64,000 nt of DNA from Myxocyprinus asiaticus (lineage: Eukaryota > Chordata > Actinopteri > Cypriniformes > Catostomidae), in NCBI RefSeq assembly GCF_019703515.2, contig NC_059356.1:21953197-22017196 (forward strand), given 5' to 3'. The notes beneath the pieces are model-generated. The model ran no database searches. It saw only the letters and a program-made list of their open reading frames with translations, and was not told the origin of the DNA. Below, piece by piece: positions 51,601-63,049 of this stretch. Numbering within the stretch: the first letter of the stretch is position 1; each line of letters opens with the position of its first letter. The translations under genes were made by a program, and so were the position numbers.

Positions 51601-54600
51601 TTTTCTCTCTCTCTACATTTTGGCCTTCCGTTCACACTGAGACAGCGGTTGTTTTGTTTTCAGTGAAAACTTAGCTTTCCAAAAACGCTCTCCCAAGTGG
51701 ACACATCTGAAAACGCTGTCTTCGCGATGTAGTGTGGACTGGAAAAACAGAGACATTTGAAAATGATGACATATTTTTTGTCCATCCAACCCAAAATAAT
51801 CAAGATGGCTGGCCATGTTGTATAAGTGTTGTTGTGCCTGCTATCCACTTTGGTAGCATTGTTGAAGATATTTTGCCATGTACAACCTTAACATTGCATT
51901 CCTTCAAAAGTGATGGGAAATATACTCGGAATTGGTGTCCGGCAGCGGAACTCAAGCACAATGGCTTTTTAGACCGTACAGGGAACAGCAAAATTTTTGT
52001 ATGCGCATTAAGGGGACTTAAGCGTTTTAATACATTTCAGTGTGGATAAACAATTTTGGGAAATGTTTGAAAATGGCAGTGTGGATGGAAAGTGTTTTGA
52101 AAATGAAAAAGCCCTTTTCAAATGTATCAGGATTAATGTGAACATAGCCTAAAGCACAGATTCAACATTTTGAACTCCAGGTGAACTTTGGTTTTCATAG
52201 CTTACCTGTGGCAGGGACTTTAGGTTGGGTGGCAGGCATAGGGCCCCAGGGATCTGCAGGTGCAGGAGCCGAGGTCAATCCCCAGGGGTCACTGCTCTTC
52301 AGAGGAGTGACTGAAGAAGAGGCACTGGGAAGACCCCAGGGATCCACAGGAGCAGCTGGCTTAGGGACTGCACCTACAGACACAGAAGTGTGCACACTGT
52401 AAGCTTTCAAGCATCATCATGTAACAGAGATGGCATGGTCACCAAAATGATAAATCACTGGCGTTCATGCCTTCGCTATACAGTATGTTAACGTTCTCAG
52501 CAAATTATTAGGGATGCCCAAGTTAATGTGTTAACGAGTTAAATTAAACATGTTTAACACAAATTAATTTAAAGCAGCAAAAACATTTAACATTTAAACT
52601 ACTTCACTGTGTTGTCTTATTTTAAAAAGTAGGTTGAAAAAGTCGAAACATTTGGAAGGGCTTCACCATAAGTTTCAGTGTTCAATAATCAGACAACAAT
52701 CTCCCATTTGGATTTTATCATTAAACGATGGAGAACAACTAATTTATTCAAAAATCAAATCCAGCTGGGACTTTCAAAAAGTGTTTTGCAGTTTTTGAAT
52801 GGTGAAATTTAATTATCACTGATGTTTAACAATTATGCAAACCCAACCTAAATGCAACTTTTTGAAAGGAAATGCAAATTTAGTGGCATGATTCAAATTC
52901 TTAAATTAAGCACATTAAAGAGATAGTTCACCCAAAAAATAAACTTTTGATGCTCCAAAAATAACAGACAGTCAACATAAACGTCATCCATACAACTCCA
53001 GCAGTTAAATTAATATCTTCTAAAGTGACATGGTCGCTTTTGGTGCGGAAAAGATCAATATTTAAGTACTTTATAAAACCATTGCTTCCGGCAGCAGCAA
53101 TATACGCATTCACAAGTGCGCTGAGTTCACATGGTCTCTCGTGTGATGAATTTGCTTTGATATGTTAATATCTCAAGTTTTTCTCTCGGGTTGAGACATC
53201 CAGGATAAGCACACAAATGCAACATACCGATAGAAATACAGATCTAAACCAAAACAGCCTTCCTCCTACTCGGCTGTAAACAGCGCTGCTCTTCTGGGTG
53301 TGTTGAACATGAGTCAGTTCTCACGTGAAAATGCCAATGCGATTGTGCATACTGCTGCTGACTGGAAGCGATGGTTTATAGTTAAAAAGTACTTAAATGT
53401 TGATATTTTTCGCACCAAAAGCGATCGTATCACTTTAGAAGACATTAATTTAACCTCTGGAGTAGTATAGATGATGTTTATGCTGACTGTCTGTTCTTTT
53501 TTGAGCTTCAAATGTTGGATCACCATCCAATTGCATTTTAAGGACCTACTGTGCCGAGATATTTTTCTTAAAATGTGTTCTGCTGAAGAAAGAAAGTCAT
53601 ACACACCAAGACTGGCATGAGGGTGAGTAAATGATGAGAGTTTTGATTTTTCGTTGAACTAAAAGGCCAAGGTACATGTTTTTGCATGTTCTAGATCGGC
53701 TCGCACCTGGTCAACTGCGTTGCCTTTGAGTATACTCTTCTGACAGTGAGCGAATACAAACGTGTTTGACGCATGCCCACTACAACTTCGTGATACTCTG
53801 TTAGTACAGTCAATGGCCTGCGCGGACGATGACCGCGTCCACGAGCTGAGAAAATCTGGTCAGTGCGCAGTTACACCACGCAGACTGGATTATAATGAAA
53901 TTTACGCCACGCATACTGTGCGCTAGTGCTGAACGATTTTGGAAAATAATCTAATTGTGATTTTTTTACCAATATTGCGATTTAATATGCGATTATTTTT
54001 AAAGCTCTTTATCATCTGTATTATTCAACAAAGACAAGCAATAAATCATTGTATAGTATGAACAACACAATATTAGATAGATTAAACATAAACTGTTCTT
54101 TCCTGTAGGCCAGGCCTATATGTTATCATGAAATTAGGTGATGCATGAATTGATATGAATGTAGTTAAATAAAAATATGTAAATCACAGTAGTATATTGA
54201 CTGATTTGTTGAACTTCCAGCCTTGTAAACATGTAATAATTATCGTAACAACATAAAGCACTGACAAATAAGCCTGGTGTAAACATTTATATGAAGGTCA
54301 GTAACAAATCACACAAACTAAAGTTTGCAGAAATATAAAAACAAATCTGTGGCTTTACCACACTCAGTATTATTCAGATAATTCAAAGTCACTGTAATAA
54401 ACATACATGTAAACATGTGGATTGCACTTTTTAAACACTGTCTGTGAACTTTACTAGATGGTCTTTAAATAAATAAACTACATTTATTTATTTATATCTT
54501 ACTGATCTAAATAAATAACATAACATACCCAGTAACATAACATATATAAAGAGCACAAAAATAAAGGAGAACAAATATCTGCCTGTACCTCTTTGAAAAT

Positions 54601-56023
54601 ATTTAGGTAAATCAAAGTTAAATGTAATATAAACATGTGAATTGTACTTTTTAATTAAATCTTAAAAGAAAAAGAAACACTGTCTGAACATTAATATAAA
54701 TATTAACCTAAATTATCTCCAGTCATTAACAGCAACACACCACACAGACTAAAGTGCACACTGAGTATGGCACTGCCAGCCATAATGATCCTACTGAATG
54801 GTTCTCAGTAGCTCACAGGTTTTTTGCTAGGAAAACCAGCATATCCACTTTCGCTGGTTTTAAGGACGAGCGAGTGCAAGTCACTATATTCCCTCCGGTG
54901 CTAAACAGGCACTCTGAGGGGGCACTTGTGGCTGGTACACAAAGATACTTGCAGGCTATCTTGCACAGTTGTGGAAAGTTGATCTTGTGCACCTTAAACC
55001 AGGGCAAGGGATCATCCTCTCCGTCAATGACAGGGGTCAACAGGTAACTGTTTAACTTTGCCTCTGCGACATCAAGTTGCACAGGCAAAGCAGAAGAGGC
55101 CACACTGGTTTTGAAAAGGCTGCCAAGAGACTTCTTTGCCTTTTCCCCGGAGGGCTGAGCATTTTGAGACTTCTGAACAGTTTAAGTACGAGATCTCTTC
55201 TCCTGCCAGAAGAAAAAAAAAAGAAATCACAATAGTTTTGCAGCTGAATTACATATAAATATGTATGTGTTTGTGGAAGTATCATATTCAAGGACATAAT
55301 TATTTTCAACCTGGTTATATGTACGTCTTGCTGATTCTAGCATTTCCGTCTTCAGTCGGGTCTTAATGGCAGGGATGGTGTCTGCGCTGTTGTACTGCAT
55401 TTTGAACCTAGGGTCCATGAATGTCGCAACATCCAAAAGCTCCTGGGTGTTGGGGTCACTATATTTGTCATTGAGGTATGCCAGGACCTTGGTTTTAATC
55501 GACCTAGTCAGGTCAGTGTCCTCAGCATCTTCAGCCAGGGCTGATGTGGCCAGAAGGTGGAGAACTGGATTGTGGTAGGAGATGCTCACATACTCCTCTC
55601 CAGAAAGAGCATCTGTAAATTCCAGGAGAGGATGCAGTGCCTTGTGAATAGACTCCAACACTTCAATATCCTGCCAGGTTGGGACGTGCATATCGGTCAC
55701 CTGACAATACATGGGATATGTCTTTGGCCTGTTCCAGCACTCTGGCAATCGTATTTTCTTTGGATCCCCATCTTATTGAGCACTCAGTTATGAGGGTGTG
55801 CTCAGGAAATTTGAGCTACCTCTGTGCCTCAGACATTGCTACCGCCTTCTTTCAACTGTGGGAGGAGTGCCCCACCAGCTTCTTGCACAGCCCTATTGCT
55901 CTTGACACTCTGTCATCTTTGATTGCATTTTCTGTGAAAAAATAAATTAATAAAAATTGTGTAATTCATACAATTTGAGTTGTGTGATACAAGACTATCA
56001 CCATTACACACACAAACACACTG

Positions 56024-56064
<41 letters not shown>

Positions 56065-58147
56065 TACCAATGGCAAGATGCAATCTGTGGCCGAAACACT
56101 GGAGCCTGGTCCATTTATTAAGTTGTGCTGCCTTGACCATATTTGATGCGTTGTCCATCGTAATGCAGACAAGGTTTTCTTTGTGGAGATCCCAGCTGAC
56201 AAGCCCCTCTCTCAGGCCGGCTGCAATATTTTCCCCTGTGTGGTCATCTGGGAAGTAGGCAGTTTTAAGGCAGCAAGCTTTGAGGTCAAAGTCTTCAGTA
56301 ATGAAATGCACCGTAAGACTCTGATAGGGATCCGCTGTACGGCTTGACCACATGTCAGTTGTAGCAGCGAAAAACTCCTTTGTTTTCAGCTCCGCTGCGA
56401 CTCTCTGTTTGTATTTTCTGTGTAGCTCCGGTATGGCGACCTGGCTAAAATATGTGCGGGAGGGCATGTTGTACCGTGTATCCAGTGTATTTATCAAAGC
56501 CGTGAACCCAGGCTTGGTCACCGTACTGAGGGGCATCATATCTTTCGTGATGAACTCTGTTACTGCTTGAGTAATTTCCACGTGCTGTTTTGAAGTACGT
56601 TCATATGGAGTTAAGCTTAAAAACATTTCGGTCAGTGATCCCTGCCGGGTGGTATTTGGCTTACTTGACACACTGGTGTTCGGCTTTTTAGCCATGCAAC
56701 TATTGTACATGGCTTTGTGGTGTTTTTTTAAGTGCTGATACAGGTTAGTAGTGTTGCCCCGTGAGGTAGCAACGTTAGCAAGGCAGGTTTTGCACAATAC
56801 CTGATGCTGCGCAGCATCTTCTTTTTTAAAGCCAAAATAGCCCCACACAACTGACATACTGTTCTTCTTTGACACTAAAGTTTCAACAGTGTCAGGTTCT
56901 GTCGAGCCTGAAGCCATTGTACAACAGGTCAAGGTACAGCTTAGCTTGCCAAGTTGATGCTTCCTCTGCAGACTGGTTTACTCTTGCGTGTCATGTGACC
57001 AGTGTGTAATCACAGCCTTTGCGGTTAAAAAATCTAGTTTTATCATATCGCGATATTATCGCAAATGCAATTAATCGTTCAGCCCTACTGTGCGCGGAGT
57101 GATCCGCAACGCTGAGGCGCGAAGTATACTTTGGCCTTAACCCTTTAACTACAAAAAATACTATATTTTGAGAATTACATTTTTAAAATAATAATAAAAA
57201 AATAAAAAAACTGTTTACCCTACAAATTAGTGTAACAGGTAATACAAGTTCATGTAAGTGTGCCACTTATGACTGAAGGCTATAAAGTGACCCAATTATG
57301 AGAAATACAGTAACATTTGTGTTTCAGTTTAAAGCTGTTTCATGTTCCAGAGGAAACATACACCTGCCTCAGTGCTTCTCTCCATATGCTTCATGACTTC
57401 GGCTTAAGCTTTAGAACATGGACGAGAGATTGAGAGATCTGGGCTGTTAGATGAACACTCTTTCCAGGCTCAGTGCTCACTCTACCAGCAAAGATCTGAA
57501 TATTGAGTCTCTTTGTTTTGTGCACACTGGAATGCACAACTACCGGCCTAGCTACATTACTGAGCTGCCACAAAGAGCTACAGCCCAAACAACGTTATGA
57601 AAAAGAGCCTGTGGAGGGAGGGGCAACTGTCAAAGAAAAGGGGGCTCTCTGTATGCCTATGGTCCCATTATACTGAGCATTATATTCAAACAGTAAAGGT
57701 TTGCATCTGTGACAGTAATTTACACATTTAATGCCCCTGGTGCTCATAGCCAATGAAGATTGCAGAATAGTGATATGGCTAATAGATCACTGACACCGTA
57801 ACTCCATTTTAAAATGTATGTTGTTTTTTTTCAAGTGTGGATTCAAATCTACCTTAGTTTAAGTTGAAAAGTGATTCAGGAATTCATTCTATTATGCAAT
57901 TGAGCCCAGTGAGAAGAGCACTTTGTTGTTGCTTTAGCCTTTGACAAAAGCCATGTCAGGGTGTTTGCTAGCGTTTGTGTGTTCATGCCTTTAACATGGT
58001 GAAACCAGAAATTATCTGTGTGTCTCTGGATTTACCGTAGGATTGCCAGGGGTCTGAGGCAGTGCCAGCCGCTGCCGCTCCTGCCCCTGCTCCCCAAGGG
58101 TCTGATGCTTGATTGGCCATCAGGTCCATCAGAGAAGACTGTGGAGG
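48653..58147 (-). CDS. epn2: Epsin-2, C-terminal five coding exons (5' part outside window)
   Basis: Epsins are endocytic adaptors that link PIP2 membranes, ubiquitinated cargo, AP-2, clathrin and EH-domain proteins. Minus-strand exons in transcript order: 58147-58036, 52373-52206, 51404-51315, 51226-51029 and 49011-48653. All have GT-AG borders and join in one frame (927 nt, 309 residues) ending at TGA 48655-48653. Visible motifs: five DPW AP-2-binding motifs (two in the first exon, three in the second); clathrin-box-like LMDLM and [26 protein letters not shown], a block conserved in all epsins; and three NPF EH-binding motifs, the last being the terminal NPFLL. The last exon starts at a CAGCAG tandem acceptor (49015-49009), so a one-residue splice variant is possible. 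The N-terminal ENTH domain and UIMs are not in the window. EPN2 rather than EPN1/EPN3 is inferred from adjacency to B9D1. Confidence 0.93.
49128..50756 (+). mobile_element. Tc1-like transposon, copy 1, in an EPN2 intron
   Basis: Ends are CAGTGCATCCGGAAAGTATT and its reverse complement, each next to TA (49126-49127, 50757-50758). Inverted repeats extend about 200 bp. The length of 1629 bp is standard for Tc1. It is nearly identical to copy 2 at 59100-60729 and has the same orientation, opposite to EPN2. Confidence 0.96.
49531..50527 (+). pseudogene. Tc1-like transposase pseudogene, copy 1
   Basis: Starts [20 protein letters not shown] and ends GAKGASTKY with TGA at about 50525. Lesions: one extra A near 49608 shifts frame inside the first helix-turn-helix; about 22-23 nt are missing after the MRNK segment at 49972, removing the LWSDET motif with the first catalytic Asp and shifting frame; a TGA arises near 50213 in the LRLGRRF segment; and a TAA arises near 50422. 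The second Asp ([11 protein letters not shown]) and Glu ([11 protein letters not shown]) remain. Confidence 0.93.
51553..52152. mobile_element. MITE-like inverted-repeat element in an EPN2 intron
   Basis: The left part reads GTCCACACTAACACG, TTTTTGAAAA-like words and CACTGAGACAGCG. The right part carries complementary words (TTTCAGTGTGGATAAAC, AATGGCAGTGTGGATGG, TTAATGTGAACATAGCC). This resembles a fish DNA-transposon derivative with long arms. Exact termini are uncertain. Confidence 0.5.
52511..52917. other. EPN2 intron DNA with hAT-like terminus fragment
   Basis: TAGGGATGCCCAAGTTAATG at 52511 resembles 21973-22060. The remainder, up to the foldback MITE, shows nothing recognisable. Confidence 0.35.
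52918..53660. mobile_element. Foldback MITE (GTTCACCCAAAA family) in an EPN2 intron
   Basis: The left arm starts TTAAAGAGATAGTTCACCC (from about 52914). The right arm ends GATGAGAGTTTTGATTTTTCG then TTGAACT. The arms are inverted copies: CTTTAGAAGAC-type and GACATTAATTTAACCTCTGG segments on the right correspond to CAGCAGTTAAATTAATATC on the left. Mirror-image open frames at 52928-53113 and on the plus strand near 53400 are artefacts. Confidence 0.75.
54813..56917 (-). pseudogene. BED-finger hAT transposase (ZBED-like) pseudogene with introns
   Basis: From the ATG at 56917 (MASGSTEPD), exon 1 (to 56068) encodes a BED zinc finger (CKTC ... HLKKHH), then the DDE/RNase H-like region with [20 protein letters not shown] and [12 protein letters not shown]. 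An intron with a TG microsatellite (56067-55932) leads to exon 2 from 55931 ([18 protein letters not shown], then RWG, then FMDPRF). A likely second intron (about 55290-55206) leads to the last exon with the hATC dimerisation domain (SECLFSTGG), ending LAKNL and TGA at 54813. Stops interrupt exon 2 (after SHS at about 55858 and in the EAQR segment near 55818), and a TAA lies at about 55183. Exon 1 is otherwise open for about 280 codons. Probably inactive. Confidence 0.88.
56034..56060. repeat. (CA)n microsatellite in the hAT transposase intron
   Basis: CA dinucleotide run just downstream (on the minus strand) of the exon-1 donor GTAAGT. Confidence 0.95.
57141..58035. other. epn2: EPN2 intron DNA, nothing recognised
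   Basis: No repeat boundary or additional exon could be supported between the split MITE and the first visible EPN2 exon. Confidence 0.4.
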
Positions 58148-59097
58148 CTACACACACATACCAACATTAGAGATTAGAGCCTAAAGCTACATACTACTGT
58201 CCAAAATAAATCACATCAGCTTAGTAAACAACCACTTGGTAGCCAAACTCAGAACAAATACTCACATAAGTGAATACGTCCGCAAGGAAAGAAGGGGAAA
58301 AAGAAGTTAATTGAAGAGATTAAATCCTTTATCCAGATAAAAGTAAGGCATAAACAAGGGCAATTCCTGCATTGAGCAGGACATTTGCATTGAAAACATG
58401 AAATATAACTTCATATATAAAGTACTCATTGCCAGTATTATCAAACCATTTATATGATCATCATAGACCCCTGCAGATATCAGAAAAGTTTTCAGGAAGT
58501 TTTAGAAAACTTTTAGAAATGTTTTTTTTTTTTTTTTACACTTTAAATTGGGAAATGACTTGAGTTATGGATGTGACAAAAATGGACAAGAGTTTGTGGG
58601 AATAAAACTTGTAACACTAAATTGTCCGAAATTTTAACACAAACTCACCTAAATCTCACGGGGGGTTACTTTTCTAAATTCCTGTATAGGTCAGAAATTA
58701 ACTTTTCCATTAAGGGGTAATATTTGATTTTCAGGGGCATTTTTCACTTTACAAGGGCATTTATTTATTTATTTTTATTTTTTATTCTAACCTTATAAAA
58801 TGACCCTGCCATCCTTTTATGTTATCATTTAAACAATTAATTCAATTTGAAAAATTGAACATTTCAGTTACAAAATTGCATGATCTGTACATTGCATTTT
58901 GCCTCATTCACATATTTCCAAATACTTTGGCTATTAAATTAACATAGCCTTCAAAACTAATGCACTGACACAGAGGATATGACCGCATTTCTCTAGATTT
59001 GGAATGAGGAGCTTAAAAAAAACACTTAACAACTCCATGCCAATTGAATAAAACAATGTAAAAATAAACATTTCAAAATGAAAATTATTCAGAAATA
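58148..59097. other. epn2: EPN2 intron DNA (upstream of the first visible exon), nothing recognised
   Basis: T-runs lie at 58521-58537 and 58763-58790. No ENTH, UIM or other epsin exon was found here or further right, so the intron probably continues past the window. Confidence 0.4.
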
Positions 59098-59099
59098 TA

Positions 59100-60729
59100 C
59101 AGTGCATCCGGAAAGTATTCACAGCACTTCACTTTTTCCACATTTTGTTATGTTACAGCCTTATTCCAAAATGGATTAAATTCATTATTTTCCTCAAAAT
59201 TCTACAAACAATACCCCATAATGACAATGTGAAAGAAGTTTGTTTGAAATCTTTGCAAATTTATTAAAAATAAAAAACTGGAAAAAAATAAAAAAAAATC
59301 ACATGTACATAAGTATTCACAGCCTTTGCCATGACACTCAAAACTGAGCTCAGGTGCATCCTGTTTCCACTGATCATCCTTGAGATGTTTCTACAACTTG
59401 ATTGGAGTCCACCTGTGGTAAATTCAGTTGATTGGACATGATTTGGAAAGGCACACACCTGTCTATATAAGGTCCCACAGTTAACAGTGCATGTCAGAGC
59501 ACAAACCAAGCCATGAAGTCCAAGGAATTGCCTGTAGACCTCCGAGACAGGATTGTATCGAGGCACAGATCTGGGAAAGGGTACAGAAAAATTTCTGCAG
59601 CATTGAAGGTCCCAATGAGCACAGTGGCCTCCATCATCCGTAAATGGAAGAAGTTTGGAACCACCAGGACTCTTCCTAGAGCTGGCTGCCCAGCCAAACT
59701 GAGCGATCGGGGGAGAAGGGCCTTAGTCAGGGAGGTGACCAAGAACCCGATGGTCACTCTGACAGAGCTCCAGCGTTTCTCTGTGGAGAGAGGAGAACCT
59801 TCCAGAAGAACAACCATCTCTGCAGCACTCCACCAATCAGGCCTGTATGGTAGAGTGGCCAGACAGAAGCCACTCCTCAGTAAAAGGCACATGACAGCCC
59901 GCCTGGAGTTTGCCAAAAGGCACCTGAAGGACTCTCAGACCATGAGAAACAAAGATTGAACTCTTTGGCCTGAATGGCAAGCGTCATGCCTGGAGGAAAC
60001 CAGGCACTGCTCATCACCTGGCCAATACCATCCCTACATTGAAGCATGGTGGTGGCAGCATCATGCTGTGGGGATGTTTTTCAGCGGCAGGAAATGGGAG
60101 ACTAGTCAGGATCGAGGGAAAGATGAATGCAGCAATGTACAGAGACATCCTTGATGAAAACCTGATCCAGAGTGCTCTGGACCTCAGACTGGGGCGAAGG
60201 TTCATCTTCCAACAGGACAACGACCCTAAGCACACAGCCAAGATAACAAAGGAGTGGCTATGGGACAACTCTGTGAATGTCCTTGAGTGGCCCAGCCAGA
60301 GCCCAGACTTGAACCCGATTGAACATCTCTGGAGAGATCTGAAAATGGCTGTGCACCAACGCTCCCCATCCAACCTGATGGAGCTTGAGAAGTCCTGCAA
60401 AGAAGAATGGGAGAAACTGCCCAAAAATAGGTGTGCCAAGCTTGTAGCATCATACTCAAAAAGACTTGAGGCTGTAATTGGTGCCAAAGGTGCTTCAACA
60501 AAGTATTGAGCAAAGGCTGTGAATACTTATGTACATGCGATTATTTTTTTCGTTTTTTATTTTTAATAAATTTGCAAAGATTTCAAACAAACTTCTTTCA
60601 CGTTGTCATTATGGGGTATTGTTTGTAGAATTTTGAGGAAAATAATGAATTTAATCAATTTTGGAATAAGGCTGTAACATAAAATGTGGAAAAAGTGAAG
60701 CGCGCTGTGAATACTTTCTGGATGCACTG
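59100..60729 (+). mobile_element. Tc1-like transposon, copy 2
   Basis: Same family, orientation and length (1630 bp) as copy 1, bordered by TA (59098-59099 and 60730-60731). It starts CAGTGCATCCGGAAAGTATT and ends TACTTTCTGGATGCACTG. It is better preserved than copy 1. Confidence 0.96.
59513..60509 (+). pseudogene. Tc1-like transposase pseudogene, copy 2 (one main lesion)
   Basis: The N-terminal DNA-binding part is open from [20 protein letters not shown] (59513) through the GCPAKLSDRGRRAL linker to MRNK at about 59955. The same deletion as in copy 1 then removes LWSDET with the first catalytic Asp and shifts frame. The remaining catalytic region is open from the VWRK/AWRK segment to the TGA at 60507, keeping [11 protein letters not shown] and [11 protein letters not shown]. 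The deletion is the only obvious disabling change. Confidence 0.94.
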
Positions 60730-60731
60730 TA

Positions 60732-62927
60732 ATTCATACATTAAAAGTGGTTAATGTAAAATTATTATTGTATCATTTAATAATGTTTTTTTTTTTGTTT
60801 TTTTTCACAACAAGGCATTTATCCAGATATCATTTTTGTTAATATTATTAGGCTATTAACTACACTGTAGCATTTGGTCACATTATAGCCTATTGTGTGT
60901 TCTCTCAGACCTGATTAACTTAATAAATATATAGCCTAACATCCCTCCCTCCCGGCTTTTCAAACAGACAGATACGTGAGATGAGCATATGGGCAGGGAA
61001 GTAGGATATAACATAAGAAGTGACAGTGTTACTCACTAGGACAGTTTATTTTGAATAAATGGTCCAAACGGTCACGTAATTTAGCGTGTGAGCACAACAC
61101 ACTGATGCGGAGTGTGAGAAGTGGAGTGCCCATCTGTGCGCGTTTATGGCGTGAGCATCTGCCACTGACTCTGCAACATCTGCACAATTGAAGGCACGAA
61201 AAACAAATAAATTTCAGCGAAAATTCCAATGAAGATCACAATGTATGTATTTGGAATTATATCAGATGTTATTAATAAAACAACAGGAACTCTTTGCGTG
61301 GGGCATTTTCTGCCCCCATATTTTAAATGTAGTTACTTTCCGACCCTGAATGGAACACTGGATGTAACACGTGTTTGTCTCTCTTCATCATGCAGCTGGT
61401 ACACAAAGCATTTTTGCTATTTCTGCCTTTCTTGTCAAATGTACTGCATTATGACTAATGATGGAGAGAGAGAAAGGGAGAGATAAAGCGGACGTACTCG
61501 CGCATCTTCTGGAATTTCAGTTTGATACAAGTTTATTGATTTGATTTGTTCATCTGTATCAACTGGTTTTTATAATTTGCAGCTGCACTGTAAAATGAAT
61601 AAAAGTGTACGGGAATTTCCTGCACTATGAACGTGGAACTTGCGGGAATTATTAAAATGATGTGCAATCCCATGCAGAATTTCAAGCCCTGAGATCTGAA
61701 AGTTGTGAAAGCAGCACTTACATGATGGAGAAACCATCTAAAACACTTTGAAACCTGCAGACATTGACCTCTGAGACATCGGTATGATATCCATCAAGGC
61801 TGCTTAATGGATTTAAATAAGACTGAAATTGGCATATGGTCTTGCACATTACTAAACTGCCAATTTTTAAAAAAAAAATATAGTCTGCATTCATCGCTTC
61901 AGTCAGCGCTGCGTGAGTAAGCAGCGCACTCTAGCAGGTGTGCGGCACACGCTGGGCAGCGCCAATATTAGATAATGTTTAACATGTTACAAATCAAATC
62001 GCAAAGTCTGTCAAAATAATCCCTTTTCAAATGATGGCTATAGATGCAGAAAGCTTGAAATGCATTACAGATCAAAGCAATAGTCTGTGATCTATAAGAA
62101 TCATGGTGAAAAGAACAAGCTGTGGATTTTTTATTCTCTCGTTGATATACATATGATTTGATTTAATATGAGCTTAACTGTCACGACCGTAACACATTTT
62201 TATGGGTGTTGTAAGTAAAGCAGGGAGACCATTTATTTAATCATATTTAACCTTGACATAAGTTTGCTTTGTACAGAAAGTATCTTATTTGAATAAATAT
62301 AGTTTGAGTGATATAAACTTAACCTCTAAAACGTTGCGGACATGACATGGCACTGAAATGCAGCAACCTCATAAATGTGGCTCTTATTTCAAGAAAAAGT
62401 GCTGTTATGACAAAGCAAGCAAAGTATTTCTCAGAGATATCCTTGTCTTTCTGGAAAATTATAATTGTTAACATAGTCAAAATAAAGAGTCCTTAGACCC
62501 CTCTTTTGCAACCATAAAATATGGCAGTTTATAAATGTTATTTTACAAATGGTGCACCCCTCATAAGAACTGGATAAACAATGCAATTTCACAAAAACTT
62601 CATTATTTCACTATAATACAGTAAAATACAGACCTAAATCAAGTGATTTTGTTTCTTTGCTTAAAACTTTATTTTTCCATTGAATGTTGAATTGCCCACA
62701 TGAGTCTGACATTTGTACAGCGACCTAACTTAGATACAGGGAGAAAAATGCCAAACAGTATTTGCTTCCTGGATAGCATTAGTTGTTCTTTACTCTTAGT
62801 GCATAGATTCCCACATGGAATCTATGACTTTAATTGATTCACATTTTCCTCACTAACTGTGGGGGACAATCAGTGTAATTCTGTTTATAGAGTTAATTGA
62901 AATTTGCAAAAATGTGTTAAACTCAGA
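60732..62927. other. Non-coding stretch, nothing recognised
   Basis: T-runs occur near 60786-60806 and a short GA run near 61463-61486. No exon, RNA gene or transposase fragment is supported. Confidence 0.4.
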
Positions 62928-62991
62928 CAGTGGTTCCCAAACTTTTTACAGTGGCATACCCCTCCACACATTAAACATCCTGTCGCGTACC

Positions 62992-62993
<2 letters not shown>
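62928..62993 (+). mobile_element. hAT-type terminus fragment (CAGTGGTTCCCAAACTTTTT)
   Basis: The start CAGTGGTTCCCAAACTTTTTACAGTGG-type sequence, followed by GGCATACCCC, is the outer end of a widespread hAT-derived repeat. It is cut after about 65 bp by a microsatellite, and no right terminus is present. Confidence 0.6.
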
Positions 62994-63045
<52 letters not shown>

Positions 63046-63046
63046 C
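62992..63046. repeat. (GT)n(AT)n microsatellite
   Basis: GT run to about 63025, then AT to 63044, directly abutting the Tc1-like element on its right. Confidence 0.97.
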
Positions 63047-63049
63047 ACA

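Larger units (their letters stand above)
53924..57087 (-). mobile_element. Full-length hAT transposon (3164 bp) in an EPN2 intron
   Basis: Termini are TAGTGCTGAACGATTTTGG and, at the other end, the reverse complement of TAGGGCTGAACGATTAATTG. It is flanked by the exact 8-bp duplication CTGTGCGC (53916-53923 and 57088-57095). The transposase is on the minus strand, the same strand as EPN2. Confidence 0.95.
53662..57140. mobile_element. MITE (AAGGCC family, copy 2) split by the hAT transposon
   Basis: The left part (53662-53923) matches 31294-31572. The right stub (57088-57140) ends GCGAAGTATACTTTGGCCTTAA, the inverted partner of the AAGGCCTGGGTATACTTCG start of the other copy. Removing 53924-57087 and one TSD restores a continuous element. 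Confidence 0.75.

Noticed and set aside
48653..58147. Epsin paralogue EPN1 or EPN3 instead of EPN2
   Set aside because: Motif content alone cannot separate them, but the convergent neighbour B9D1 favours EPN2.
58240..58300. Possible EPN2 micro-exon (minus-strand sequence ending TTATGTGAGT)
   Set aside because: A donor-like GTGAGT is present, but there is no convincing acceptor, reading frame or epsin similarity.
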